NCBI GenBank assembly: GCA_002359495.1
Contig: DENB01000106.1
Location: 2,146-63,641 of the forward strand
Reading direction: 5' to 3'
Length of the DNA: 61,496 nucleotides
DNA from: Enterobacteriaceae bacterium UBA2655
Lineage (GTDB): Bacteria; Pseudomonadota; Gammaproteobacteria; Enterobacterales; Enterobacteriaceae
Below are positions 26,781-35,904 of this stretch, one piece after another (positions within the stretch are counted from its first letter, which is position 1; every line of letters starts with the position of its first letter). The notes beneath the pieces were generated by a model. The model was not told the origin of the DNA, did not search any database, and saw only the letters and a list, made by a program, of their open reading frames with translations. A program made the position numbers and the translations under genes.

Positions 26781-26795
26781 TCGCGTCCCTGCGCT

Positions 26796-28889
26796 TCAGG
26801 TCGCTTTTCGCGCGTCCGCGCCCCCTTCGCCGATATAGTTGCCCAGCTCGCCGACGCGATCCGGCGGCACCGGTTTGCCCAGCAGGTATCCCTGCAGCGT
26901 ATTGCAGCCCAGTCCGGTCAGAAATGCCTGTTGCTCCTGGGTTTCCACCCCTTCGGCGACCACTTTCAGATTCAGCGAGCGCGCCAGCGCCACGATGGCG
27001 GAAACAATGGTGGCGTCTTCGCTTTCGCCCTGCAGCTCATTGACGAAGGCGCGGTCGATCTTCAGCTCGCTGGCCGGCAGCCGCTTGAGATAAAGCAGGC
27101 TGGAGTAGCCGGTGCCGAAGTCGTCGATCGACGCCTTGACGCCCAGGTTGGTCAGCTCAGTAAGGATGCGCACGCTTTCGTCGGGATCGCGCATGGCGGT
27201 GGTTTCCGTCACCTCCAGCGTCAGCAGCTCCGGCGGGATCTGATGTTTCTCCAGCGCCTGGGTGACGGTCTCCACCAGATTGTTCTGCTCAAACTGCAGC
27301 GCCGACAGGTTAACCGCCACCGACCAGTGCGGATGGCCCTGCAGATGCCAGCTGCGCAGCTGGCGGCAGGCTTCGTTGATTACCCAGACGCCGATGTTGA
27401 CGATCATGCCGGTCTTTTCAGCGATCGGCAGAAAGATATCCGGCGCCAGCAGGCCGCGCGTCGCATGCTGCCAGCGCAGCAGCGCTTCGAAGCCCACGAT
27501 CGGCCCGCCCGGCGCGCAATATTTCGGCTGATAAAAAAGGCGCAGCTCGTCATGCTCCAGCGCGTGCCAGAGATCGTTGTTCAGCTGCAGCTGGCTCTGC
27601 GCCAGCATATTCATCGACGGCTGGAAAAAGTTGTAGCCGTTGCGGCCGTTGTTTTTGGTGTGGTACATCGCGGCGTCGGCGTTGAACATCAGCTCGCGCT
27701 CATCCTTGCCGTCGCCGGGGTAAACCGCGATGCCGATGCTGAGCGAGACCATCAGCTCATAGCGCGAAATATCGAACGGCTGATCGATGGCGCGCACCAG
27801 GCTGTCCGCGACGGCCGCCGCGTCGTTGGGATCGTCGATTTCCGTCAGCAGCACGAACTCGTCGCCCCCGAGACGCGCCAGCGTATAGTGCCCTTTCATT
27901 TTTTCGCTCATGCGCTCGGTCACGGCAATCAGCAGGCTGTCGCCGACATGGTGGCCGAACGCGTCGTTAACCGCCTTGAAGCCGTCCAGATCCATAAACA
28001 TCAGGGCGAAACGGGAATTTTCCCGGTTCGCCTTGTTGAGCGCCTGTTCCAGACGATCCTCAAGCAAAATGCGGTTCGGCAGACGGGTCAGGTTGTCATG
28101 CAGCGCCAGCTGCGCCAGCTCGCGGTTCGCCTCCGCCAGCGACCGCGCCAGGATCGAAGTGTGCGCCTGCATGCGCGCGTCCAGCATCGAGACCAGCAGG
28201 GTGATGCCGAGAATGGCGAGCGTGACCACCGTGACCAGAATCGCCAGCCAGTTGCCGTTAACGCCCATGTAGGTGGCGTGGCTGTTCATCGGGAAATTGG
28301 CGGCCGCCATGCCGGCGTAGTGCATCCCGGCGATAGCGACGCCCATTACCACCGATGCCCCCAGCCGCAGCAGAGTAACGTAGCTTTTGCCCTCGCGCAG
28401 CTTAAACGCCAGCCAGAGCGCCGCGCCGGAAGCGATCAGCGCGATCGCCACGGAAATCGCCACCCAGCTCCAGTTCCAGACGATGCCGGGGGCGAACATC
28501 AGCGCCGCCATGCCGGTGTAGTGCATCGCGACCACGCCGCTGCCCAGCACCAGCGCGCCGCCGCACAGCCGACGGAACGGCAGCTCGCTGTGGCAGACCA
28601 GCCAGAGGGCGAAAATCGACGCGCCGATGGCGATCGCCATCGACAACGCGGTCAGCGGCGCGTCATAGCTCATCACCATATCCAGGCTCATCGACAACAT
28701 GCCGATAAAGTGCATCGCCCAAATGCCGACGCCCATGGCGAAGCCGCCACCAAGCAGCCAAATCAGCGCGACTCGGCCGGATGAGGTGGCGACGCGCCCT
28801 GCCATATCCAGCGCGGTAAAGGAGGCCAGCATGGCAACCAGAATTGAAACGATAACGATAAAGGAATCGTATGAGGTCACTAACATCAT
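26796..28889 (-). CDS. MHYT-GGDEF-EAL membrane c-di-GMP phosphodiesterase/cyclase
   Basis: 697 residues. Seven predicted membrane segments (about 1-235) carry the MHYT motifs M-H-F-I, M-H-Y-T and M-H-Y-A, proposed to bind copper and sense oxygen, CO or NO. A GGDEF domain ('ARLGGDEF' near 340; the inhibitory site reads K-G-H-Y, so it is absent) and an EAL domain ('FEALLRW' near 466, 'DDFGTGYSS', 'AEGVET') follow. All EAL catalytic residues that I can check are present, so phosphodiesterase activity is likely. A sigma-28-like promoter lies 73 bases upstream, which would place it with flagellar genes, as for the E. coli motility phosphodiesterase PdeH. It is a tandem paralogue of the next gene. 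Confidence 0.92.
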   Translation of the reverse strand: MMLVTSYDSFIVIVSILVAMLASFTALDMAGRVATSSGRVALIWLLGGGFAMGVGIWAMHFIGMLSMSLDMVMSYDAPLTALSMAIAIGASIFALWLVCHSELPFRRLCGGALVLGSGVVAMHYTGMAALMFAPGIVWNWSWVAISVAIALIASGAALWLAFKLREGKSYVTLLRLGASVVMGVAIAGMHYAGMAAANFPMNSHATYMGVNGNWLAILVTVVTLAILGITLLVSMLDARMQAHTSILARSLAEANRELAQLALHDNLTRLPNRILLEDRLEQALNKANRENSRFALMFMDLDGFKAVNDAFGHHVGDSLLIAVTERMSEKMKGHYTLARLGGDEFVLLTEIDDPNDAAAVADSLVRAIDQPFDISRYELMVSLSIGIAVYPGDGKDERELMFNADAAMYHTKNNGRNGYNFFQPSMNMLAQSQLQLNNDLWHALEHDELRLFYQPKYCAPGGPIVGFEALLRWQHATRGLLAPDIFLPIAEKTGMIVNIGVWVINEACRQLRSWHLQGHPHWSVAVNLSALQFEQNNLVETVTQALEKHQIPPELLTLEVTETTAMRDPDESVRILTELTNLGVKASIDDFGTGYSSLLYLKRLPASELKIDRAFVNELQGESEDATIVSAIVALARSLNLKVVAEGVETQEQQAFLTGLGCNTLQGYLLGKPVPPDRVGELGNYIGEGGADARKAT

Positions 28890-28961
28890 TTATATCCAAT
28901 AAGCAGCCGTCGCAGCGGCTGTGGTGTTGTAAAAAGCATCACGCGTAAACAAGTGTCTAAA

Positions 28962-28988
28962 TTATCGGCAATCCGGCGCTACCGCTTA
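28962..28988 (-). promoter_or_regulatory. Possible sigma-28 promoter of the first MHYT gene
   Basis: On the minus strand TAAGCGGT (28988-28981), an 11-base spacer and a perfect GCCGATAA (28969-28962) fit the sigma-28 pattern. The -35 matches only 4 of 8 (TAA and the last T). The 8-base -10 is expected about once per strand by chance in a window this size, so this call is weaker than the one at 182-208. Confidence 0.4.
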
Positions 28989-29057
28989 GGGGTGGCGCGA
29001 TAAAAAGGTTTCGATACCGGCGAGCGTAAAAATTTCTCGTCAGGCCGCGCAAAGGCG

Positions 29058-31100
29058 TCAGGTTCGCTGCCAGCGCCAGCGCTGCATCGGCCGCGTGATA
29101 AATTCGCTGATGCGCTCGGCCGGGGTCGGTTTACCCAGCAGATATCCCTGCAGCACCTCAAAGCCGAGGCCGGTAAGCAGCCGCTGCTGCTCTTCCGTCT
29201 CGACCCCTTCCGCGACCATGCGCAGATTCAGGCTTCGCGCCAGCGTCAGCATCGCGCTGACCACCGTGGCGTCTTCGCTGTCGGCGCGCAGCTTATTGAT
29301 AAAGCTGCGATCGATTTTCAGCTCGCTGGCGTCGAAATGTTTTAACTGCAGCAGGTTGGCGTAGCCGATGCCGAAATTATCGATTGAGACCTTTACGCCG
29401 AGCCGGTGCAGCTCGCCGATTAACTGCTGGCTGAAGGTCGGATCGCGCTTGGCGAGGGTTTCGCTGATCTCAAGCGTCAGGGACGCGGCGGAGAGCTGAT
29501 GACGCGCCAGCGTCTGGCGCACGGTTTCCACCAGATCGCGCTGGTGGAATTGCAGCGCGGAGAGGTTAACAGAAATCGCCCACTGCGTATGGCCTTCCCG
29601 CTGCCAGGCTTTCAGTTGGGCGCAGGCTTCGTTGATGACCCAGTTGCCCAGTGCCACGATCTGCCCGGTTTTTTCCGCGCGCGACAGGAACTGGTCGGGC
29701 GTCAACAGGCCGCGCGTCGGATGCTGCCAGCGCAGCAGCACCTCGAAGCCCAACAGGGTGTTGCCGCTGGAGAGGAATTTCGGTTGATAAAACAGCCGCA
29801 TCTCCTGCCGCTCCAGCGCCTGCCAGAGATCGTTGGCCAGCGCCAGCTGATGCTGCGTCATGACGCGCATCGCCGGTTCGAACAGAGACCAGCCGTTGCG
29901 GCCATTCTTTTTGGTGTGATACATCGCCGAGTCAGCGTTAAGCATCAGCGCCTGTTTGCTCTCTCCATGCAGGGGAAACAGGGCGATGCCCACGCTCAGC
30001 GAGACGCGCAGCCGATAGCGATCCAACTCGACAGGGGCGTCGATCAGGGCCACCAGCCGCTGAGCCAGCGCCGCCGCGCTGGCCGCATCGCCGTCGGGCA
30101 GCAGCAGAACGAATTCATCACCGCCCAGCCGCGCCAGCGTCGCGCCTTCAGAGAGCGGCGCGCTCAGTTTCCCGGCTACCTCAATCAGCAGCCGATCGCC
30201 GACGTGATGGCCCCAGGTATCGTTGACCGCTTTGAAACCGTCCAGATCCATAAACATCAGGGCAAAGGCGCCGTTATTCAGCGTCGCGCGCTGGATAGCC
30301 TTATCGAGACGCTGCTCCAGCAGCGCGCGGTTGGGCAGCGAAGTGAGATTGTCATGCATCGCCAGCTGGCGCAGCTCCTGATTGGCCAGCTGCAGCATCG
30401 ACGCCAGCAGCGTCAGACCCAAAATGCTCAGCGTAATCAGCGTCACCCAAACCGCCAGACCCTCGTCGCTGACGCCATGATGCATCATCAGGCCGGCGGC
30501 GTCGAACCGCGCGGCCGCCATCCCGACGTAATGCATACCTGAGATGGCGATCCCCATCGTCAATGCGGCCAGCAGGCGCCTCGGCAATGACCCCCGCTGA
30601 TCCTGGCGCAGATGAAACGCCAGCCAGAGCGCCGTGCCGGAAGCGGAAAACGCGATGAGAACCGAAAACGCGACCAGCGTGGGATCCCAGCTTATCGCCG
30701 GTGAAAACAGCAGCGCCGCCATGCCGGTGAAATGCATGCCGACGACGCCGGAGCCGAGAATAACGGTGCCGGCGATAAGCCGTCGGAGGGTGAGATGCGA
30801 TCCGCCGACCACCTGCGTGAAGGCGAGGATGGCGCTGACCACGGCGAGCAGCAGCGACAGTACGGTCAGGCGCGCGTCGTAGCGCATGCTCATCGGGAAG
30901 TTCATCGCCAGCATGCCGATAAAATGCATCGCCCAGATGCCGATCCCCATGGCGGTGCCGCCACAGGTGAGCCACAGGTTCGCCAGCCAGCCTCGCGAGA
31001 CCGCCACGCGCCCGGCGGTATCCAGCGCGGTAAAAGCCGCCATAAACGCGACGATCAAGGAGACGGCGACCAGAATATGATCCCAGGTAACCAGCATCAT
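29058..31100 (-). CDS. MHYT-GGDEF-EAL protein with degenerate EAL domain
   Basis: 680 residues, a paralogue of the preceding gene product with the same plan: MHYT membrane sensor (about 1-235), GGDEF ('ARLGGDEF' near 326, inhibitory site S-E-G-A, absent) and EAL. The EAL motif is changed to E-V-L ('FEVLLRW', near 452), and the metal-binding loop 'DDFGTGYSSL' reads 'DNFGIGYANL' near 574, losing the second Asp. Phosphodiesterase activity is therefore probably lost or weak; the domain may now bind c-di-GMP or regulate the GGDEF half. The start is ATG 31100, six bases after AGGAG; a TTG at 31106 is unlikely. It is divergent from the pilus operon. Confidence 0.9.
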   Translation of the reverse strand: MMLVTWDHILVAVSLIVAFMAAFTALDTAGRVAVSRGWLANLWLTCGGTAMGIGIWAMHFIGMLAMNFPMSMRYDARLTVLSLLLAVVSAILAFTQVVGGSHLTLRRLIAGTVILGSGVVGMHFTGMAALLFSPAISWDPTLVAFSVLIAFSASGTALWLAFHLRQDQRGSLPRRLLAALTMGIAISGMHYVGMAAARFDAAGLMMHHGVSDEGLAVWVTLITLSILGLTLLASMLQLANQELRQLAMHDNLTSLPNRALLEQRLDKAIQRATLNNGAFALMFMDLDGFKAVNDTWGHHVGDRLLIEVAGKLSAPLSEGATLARLGGDEFVLLLPDGDAASAAALAQRLVALIDAPVELDRYRLRVSLSVGIALFPLHGESKQALMLNADSAMYHTKKNGRNGWSLFEPAMRVMTQHQLALANDLWQALERQEMRLFYQPKFLSSGNTLLGFEVLLRWQHPTRGLLTPDQFLSRAEKTGQIVALGNWVINEACAQLKAWQREGHTQWAISVNLSALQFHQRDLVETVRQTLARHQLSAASLTLEISETLAKRDPTFSQQLIGELHRLGVKVSIDNFGIGYANLLQLKHFDASELKIDRSFINKLRADSEDATVVSAMLTLARSLNLRMVAEGVETEEQQRLLTGLGFEVLQGYLLGKPTPAERISEFITRPMQRWRWQRT

Positions 31101-31628
31101 GAACAACTCCTCACGAACCCGCCAGCGAGCAGGTGCTGTGTTTAATCTGCAGCAAACCTAAACGTCATCCATGCGTAACGAAATCAGGGAACAGGCAGCA
31201 TCCTTCAGGATCTGAAGAATCCGGGTCGTTTGGCGATACAGGCTGATTAACCCGCAACGTTTGCCCGGAAATTAGTAATGAGTCCTGATTAATGCATGAA
31301 CATACCATTGAACACTGGCTGACGATAGGGAAGGAAATCGTTCCGCTTCTGTTTTTTTATATCCCTGCTAACGCCTTGGTATAACTGACCTTAAGTCAGG
31401 AACCCGCCATTGATTAGCGAATTTTTTTGCTTTCGGTTACGCTTTACGCCTGGCTGCTATATAGTAAATAAAACTGATAGGATTCTCTTTTGTCATACTT
31501 GAGATTATTCCTGGAATAACTAGATATCCGTCTCCGATAATTATTGAGACGCTTTATTTTTGATTCATATTTTCAATTTATTACCAGGCGAAAAAGCACT
31601 GAACAACGATAATCAGTAAGGATTGGTT
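31101..31628. other. 528-base divergent region between MHYT gene and pilus operon
   Basis: It becomes AT-rich toward the pilus operon. A candidate plus-strand promoter is TTACGC (31437-31442), a 17-base spacer and TATAGT (31460-31465), leaving a leader of about 155 bases. A small palindrome CTGAC-CTTAA-GTCAG lies at 31385-31399. No coding frame stands out. The AT-rich leader is the kind often bound by H-NS, but that is inference. Confidence 0.4.
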
Positions 31629-32195
31629 ATGAAACTCAAGCTTTTTTTGCTGGCTGCAACTCTGAGCTCGGGACTGCCTGCCGTGAGTCTTGCTGCGACC
31701 ACCACAGGTACGATTAACGCCACGCTGACGCTGACTACCGGCTGCCTGGTAAACGGTCAGTCAGCCACGACCGGCGTTAACTTCGGTACTCTGGACTTCG
31801 GCAGCAGCGCTGCCACTTTCGATACCCTAAACGCCACGCTGGTCGGTACGGCGGGTAACGGCATCTTTGTACGCTGCACCACAGGACAGACTTATAACGT
31901 TCAGATCACCAGCAGCAATGCCGCGCCGACAACCGTTTACGGCGATGTCACTGGACAGCCGCGTTATCTCATCCTTGGCGCCGATGCGACTCAGGGGATC
32001 GCCTATACCCTTTATAACGACGCGGCCTTCACCACGGCGATCGCCAATAACACCAACCTGACGCCCAGCGGAACGGCCAACCCGACGCTGGGCGACAACT
32101 ACCCGATTTACGGTCGCGTAACCGGCGGCGGCTTTAACCCCGTCATCCCGGCTGGTACCTATACGGATACCATTAACGTCGCCGTGAACTACTGA
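31629..32195 (+). CDS. Csu-type pilin, spore coat U domain (probable major subunit)
   Basis: 188 residues: Sec signal ('MKLKLFLLAATLSSGLPAVSLA') and one spore-coat-U domain, the pilin fold of archaic chaperone-usher pili such as Csu of Acinetobacter. A cysteine pair ('TTGCLVNG' and 'FVRCTTGQ') and the C-terminal strand 'GTYTDTINVAVNY' are typical. Low-complexity Thr/Ala/Gly composition fits an extracellular subunit. The start ATG 31629 follows AAGGA by six bases; TTG 31623 is not needed. First gene of a five-gene operon, so it is likely the most abundant subunit. Confidence 0.88.
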   Translation: MKLKLFLLAATLSSGLPAVSLAATTTGTINATLTLTTGCLVNGQSATTGVNFGTLDFGSSAATFDTLNATLVGTAGNGIFVRCTTGQTYNVQITSSNAAPTTVYGDVTGQPRYLILGADATQGIAYTLYNDAAFTTAIANNTNLTPSGTANPTLGDNYPIYGRVTGGGFNPVIPAGTYTDTINVAVNY

Positions 32196-32218
32196 GCGCC
32201 TCTTGTGAAATAGCAAGT

Positions 32219-32734
32219 ATGCCGACGCGCGGACGTTCAGCACTGACGCGCGGCCTGCTTCTCTGGTTGCTGAGCGGCGGCACAGGCTGGGGTCTGCCTG
32301 TGCAGACTTTTCAGGTGACCGCCAGCATCGTGGCAGGCTGCGTGATTTCCGGGACCAATACCGGCGTCTTCGGCACGCTTAATTTTGGTTCCCACTCGGG
32401 CGTCGAGAGCGGCGGCGCCAGCGCCAGCTTTGTGCAAAGCACCACCCTCAACCTGGCTTGCACGCCGGGCACCACGCTAAGCATGAGCATTAATGGCGGC
32501 AGCAACTACACCACCTCTCGCAACCTTAAGCTGGCAAACTTCACTAATACCGTGCCCTATACTCTTTATACCAATGCCAGCCACACCACGGCCATTCCGG
32601 TAAACCAGCCGGTGGCGCTCAGTTACAGCAATAGCAATAACATTACGCTCCCCATTTATGGCCTGCTGCAACTCCCTGGCGCGACGCGGGCCGGCGTCTA
32701 TACCGATACCCTAACCGTCACCCTGAGCTGGTGA
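32219..32734 (+). CDS. Csu-type pilin, second subunit
   Basis: 171 residues: hydrophobic leader ('LTRGLLLWLLSGGTGWGLP') and one spore-coat-U domain with 'VAGCVISGTNTGVFGTLNFG' and the end 'AGVYTDTLTVTLSW'. Its length and fold parallel the first subunit, but the two sequences differ throughout, so it probably has a separate minor or linker role. No strong ribosome site precedes ATG 32219; it starts 23 bases after the first pilin and may be translated less. Acinetobacter has three small subunits before the chaperone; here there are two. Confidence 0.85.
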   Translation: MPTRGRSALTRGLLLWLLSGGTGWGLPVQTFQVTASIVAGCVISGTNTGVFGTLNFGSHSGVESGGASASFVQSTTLNLACTPGTTLSMSINGGSNYTTSRNLKLANFTNTVPYTLYTNASHTTAIPVNQPVALSYSNSNNITLPIYGLLQLPGATRAGVYTDTLTVTLSW

Positions 32735-32759
32735 AGCGATGACAATAAGGACTTTTTTC

Positions 32760-33458
32760 ATGAGATTCACGCGCCCTCTTTTTCTGCTTTTGGCGACACT
32801 TGCCAGCTTTCAGGCGCTGGCGGCTAACTCCGTCATGATCTGGCCGATCGATCCGGTGATTAACCCCGACGACAAGGCCAGCGAGCTTTGGCTCGAAAAT
32901 CGCGGCAACGCCACCACGCTGATGCAGGTGCGCATTTTCGGCTGGCAGCAGGTCAACCGGCAGGATCAATATCAAACCCAGCAGCAAATCGTCGCCAGCC
33001 CGCCGCTGGTGCGCATCGAGCCGGGTCAGAAACAGCTGGTGCGTCTGATCAAGCAAACGCCGCCCGCCGCTGGCAAAGAGCAGGCTTATCGCGTGGTGCT
33101 GGACGAAATCCCGACGCCGCGCACCCCCGGCGACGATCAGGCCGGGCTGAATTTCCAGATGCGCTACTCCGTGCCGCTGTTCGTCTACGGCAGCGGGCTG
33201 ACCGCCGACAGCGCGAAACCCGATCTCTCCTGGCAGGCAGTGAGCGCCCAGGGCCGACGCTGGCTGGAGATCACCAATCGCGGCAGCGGCCATGCGCGGC
33301 TGAGCAATCCTGTTTTGGGCGGGCGTAAGCTGGGCGACGGCCTGTATGGCTATGTGCTGGCGAACACCACTAACCGCTGGCCGCTGAACGTGCCCGCCGG
33401 CGGCGTACTGGAGAGTGAGATCAACAAAGGTCACTGGCGCAGCGCCGCCAGTCGCTAA
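32760..33458 (+). CDS. Pilus assembly chaperone (CsuC-like)
   Basis: 232 residues, periplasmic PapD-fold chaperone. Signal peptide 'MRFTRPLFLLLATLASFQALA', then an N-terminal immunoglobulin-like domain with 'SELWLENRGNATTLMQVRIF' and 'RIEPGQKQLVRLI' (the motif with the conserved basic residues), then domain 2. It hands pilin subunits to the usher by donating a strand. The start ATG 32760 sits eight bases after AAGGA; an earlier ATG at 32739 overlaps the previous gene's end and has a weaker site. The usher starts at the base after the stop codon's neighbour (33460). Confidence 0.88.
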   Translation: MRFTRPLFLLLATLASFQALAANSVMIWPIDPVINPDDKASELWLENRGNATTLMQVRIFGWQQVNRQDQYQTQQQIVASPPLVRIEPGQKQLVRLIKQTPPAAGKEQAYRVVLDEIPTPRTPGDDQAGLNFQMRYSVPLFVYGSGLTADSAKPDLSWQAVSAQGRRWLEITNRGSGHARLSNPVLGGRKLGDGLYGYVLANTTNRWPLNVPAGGVLESEINKGHWRSAASR

Positions 33459-33459
33459 C

Positions 33460-35904
33460 ATGCGTTTTGCGCTGAGTCCTTGCGCGCTGGCCGTAGCCAG
33501 CGTCATCGCCTGCCTGTACGCAGGCGCTGCCGGTGCGGAGACCTTCTCCACGCCGCCGCCGCCGCCTGCGCTCAATACCAATAACAACGGCGCGCAGCAA
33601 TATATGCTGGAGCTGGTGGTGAACCAGCAGGAGCGCGGCGATATCGTGCCGATAGAGCGACGTGACGGCGATTTTTGGGTGCGCGCGGGCGATCTGCAGC
33701 GCGCCGGCATTCCTGCGGAGAAACTGGCCGCGCCGCTGGTGAATATCTCCCGTCTGCCGGACGTCACGGCGCAGTACGACGATCGCCGCCAGCGGCTGCT
33801 GGTGACGGTGCCGCCCGACTGGCTTCCCAACCAGACCATCGCGCAGCAGCAGAACGGGCCACGCTATCCCGGCCGCACCAGCAGCGGCGCGCTGCTTAAC
33901 TACGATCTCTATGCGACGCGCACCGATGAGGTCGGCTCGCGCATTTCCGCCTGGAACGAGCTGCGCCTGTTCGGGCAGTATGGACAGTTCGCCAGCAACG
34001 GCGTCTGGCAGCAGCAGCTCGAAGGCGAGACCAGCACGCCGCAGGACGGCTATGTCCGCTACGACACCTGGTGGAGCAATGAAAATGAGAATCAGATCTT
34101 AAGCTGGCGCGCCGGCGATCTCATTACCGACGCCCTGAGCTGGAGCAGTAGCGTCCGCCTCGGCGGCATTCAGGTCGGCCGCGATTTCAGCGTGCGACCC
34201 GACCTGGTGACCTATCCGCTGCCGGAATTTTCCGGCCAGGCGGCGGTGCCGTCGACGGTGGATCTCTTCGTCAACGGCTACCGCTCCAGCCATACCGACG
34301 TTCAGCCCGGTCCCTACTCCCTGACCAACCTGCCCTTTGTTAACGGCGCGGGCGACGCCGTCATCGTCACCACCGACGCCGTCGGCCGCCAGGTGACCAC
34401 GACGCTGCCCTTCTACGTCTCCAGCAGCTTGCTGAAGCAGGGGCTGTCCGACTACTCGTTTTCAGCTGGCGCGATACGCGAAAATTACGGCATCGAAAGC
34501 TTCGATTACGGCGCGGCGGCGGCCAGCGGCTCTTACCGCTACGGCCTGACCCGCTGGCTGACGCTGGAGAGCCATGCGGAGGGATCGGATTCGCTGGCGA
34601 TGGGCGGCCTCGGCGCGCTGGTGAAAGCGGGCAGCCTCGGCGTGGTGAACGGCGCGCTGGCGCACAGCCAGATGGACGGCAAGCCCGGCACACAGTACAG
34701 CTGGGGCTATCAGTACAACACCAGCTGGTTCAGCCTCGGCACGCAGCACACCATCCGCACCGCCGATTTCGGCAACCTGGCGCTGCTGGGCAACCGTCTC
34801 GGCGACGTCGGCAACATCACCTTTACCCTCAGCCGCCGCAGCGCGCAATATAACGCCAGCGTATCGCTCCAGGACTACGGCAGCCTCGGCGCCGCCTTTA
34901 TCGATATCCGCAGCGGCGATGGCGACCGGACGCAGCTGTGGAACCTTTCCTGGAGCAAAAATCTATGGGGCAACAGCAGCCTCTATATTTCCGCCAGCCG
35001 CGATCAGCAGCAGGGCGAATGGAGCGGCGCCATTTCGCTGGTGATCCCGTTCGGCGAGCACGGCAGCAGTTCGCTCAGCGTCGAACGTGATCAGCAGGGC
35101 GAAAGTGCGCAGCGCGTCTACCTTTCCCGCGCCATGCCGAGCGACGGCGGCTTGGCCTGGGACGCCTCCTGGGCGAATCAGGGCGGCGACAGCGGCGACT
35201 ATCGCCAGGGCAGCCTGCGCTGGCGCAACAATAAGATCGATACCTCGGCGGGCTTCTATGGCGACAGCGACAACCTCACCCAGTGGGCCGATCTCAGCGG
35301 CTCGCTGGTGCTGATGGATAACCGGGTATTCGCCGCCAATCAGGTGAACGACGCCTTCGTGCTGGTGAAAACCGGCTATCCCGGCGTTAACGTACGGTAT
35401 GAAAACCAGTCGATGGGACGCACCGATCGGGAAGGCTACCTGCTGGTGCCTTCGATCAGCAGCTACTATCCGGCGAAATATGATATCGATACCCTCGATC
35501 TGCCGGCGAACCTCACCACGCGGAAGGTGGAGCAGCGCTTTGCCGTGAAGCGTCAGAGCGGGTTCTTACTCAACTTCCCGGTAGAGAAGCTGCGCGCCGC
35601 CAGCGTGATCCTGCACGATCAGTACGATCGGCCCTTACCCCTCTCCAGCCAGATTATGCGTCCCGGCCAGGCGACGGAATATGTCGGCTGGGATGGTCTG
35701 GCTTATATGGAAAATCTTGGCGGCAGCAACCCGATTCGCGTCGTGACGCCGGATGGCCGCAGCTGCAACACCCTGCTGGCGATCCCTGACGGACAGCCGC
35801 AGGCGCTGAAAACCTATGGTCCTCTGACCTGCGCGCTGCCCGACGCCGGCGCGGGCGCGCCAGTGACGAACCCCGCTAACTCAACCGCAGGAATTACCCC
35901 CTAA
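33460..35904 (+). CDS. Outer-membrane usher (CsuD-like)
   Basis: 814 residues. Signal peptide ('CALAVASVIACLYAGAAGAE'), a Pro-rich linker ('FSTPPPPPALN'), an N-terminal chaperone-binding domain, a 24-strand barrel with plug ('GPYSLTNLPFVNGAGDAV'), and C-terminal domains. It is the pore through which pilins are assembled outward. Length fits archaic ushers. Start ATG 33460 lies one base after the chaperone's TAA; the longer frame to 33415 overlaps the chaperone and lacks a signal-peptide start. The TAA overlaps the adhesin ATG (TAATG). Confidence 0.9.
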   Translation: MRFALSPCALAVASVIACLYAGAAGAETFSTPPPPPALNTNNNGAQQYMLELVVNQQERGDIVPIERRDGDFWVRAGDLQRAGIPAEKLAAPLVNISRLPDVTAQYDDRRQRLLVTVPPDWLPNQTIAQQQNGPRYPGRTSSGALLNYDLYATRTDEVGSRISAWNELRLFGQYGQFASNGVWQQQLEGETSTPQDGYVRYDTWWSNENENQILSWRAGDLITDALSWSSSVRLGGIQVGRDFSVRPDLVTYPLPEFSGQAAVPSTVDLFVNGYRSSHTDVQPGPYSLTNLPFVNGAGDAVIVTTDAVGRQVTTTLPFYVSSSLLKQGLSDYSFSAGAIRENYGIESFDYGAAAASGSYRYGLTRWLTLESHAEGSDSLAMGGLGALVKAGSLGVVNGALAHSQMDGKPGTQYSWGYQYNTSWFSLGTQHTIRTADFGNLALLGNRLGDVGNITFTLSRRSAQYNASVSLQDYGSLGAAFIDIRSGDGDRTQLWNLSWSKNLWGNSSLYISASRDQQQGEWSGAISLVIPFGEHGSSSLSVERDQQGESAQRVYLSRAMPSDGGLAWDASWANQGGDSGDYRQGSLRWRNNKIDTSAGFYGDSDNLTQWADLSGSLVLMDNRVFAANQVNDAFVLVKTGYPGVNVRYENQSMGRTDREGYLLVPSISSYYPAKYDIDTLDLPANLTTRKVEQRFAVKRQSGFLLNFPVEKLRAASVILHDQYDRPLPLSSQIMRPGQATEYVGWDGLAYMENLGGSNPIRVVTPDGRSCNTLLAIPDGQPQALKTYGPLTCALPDAGAGAPVTNPANSTAGITP

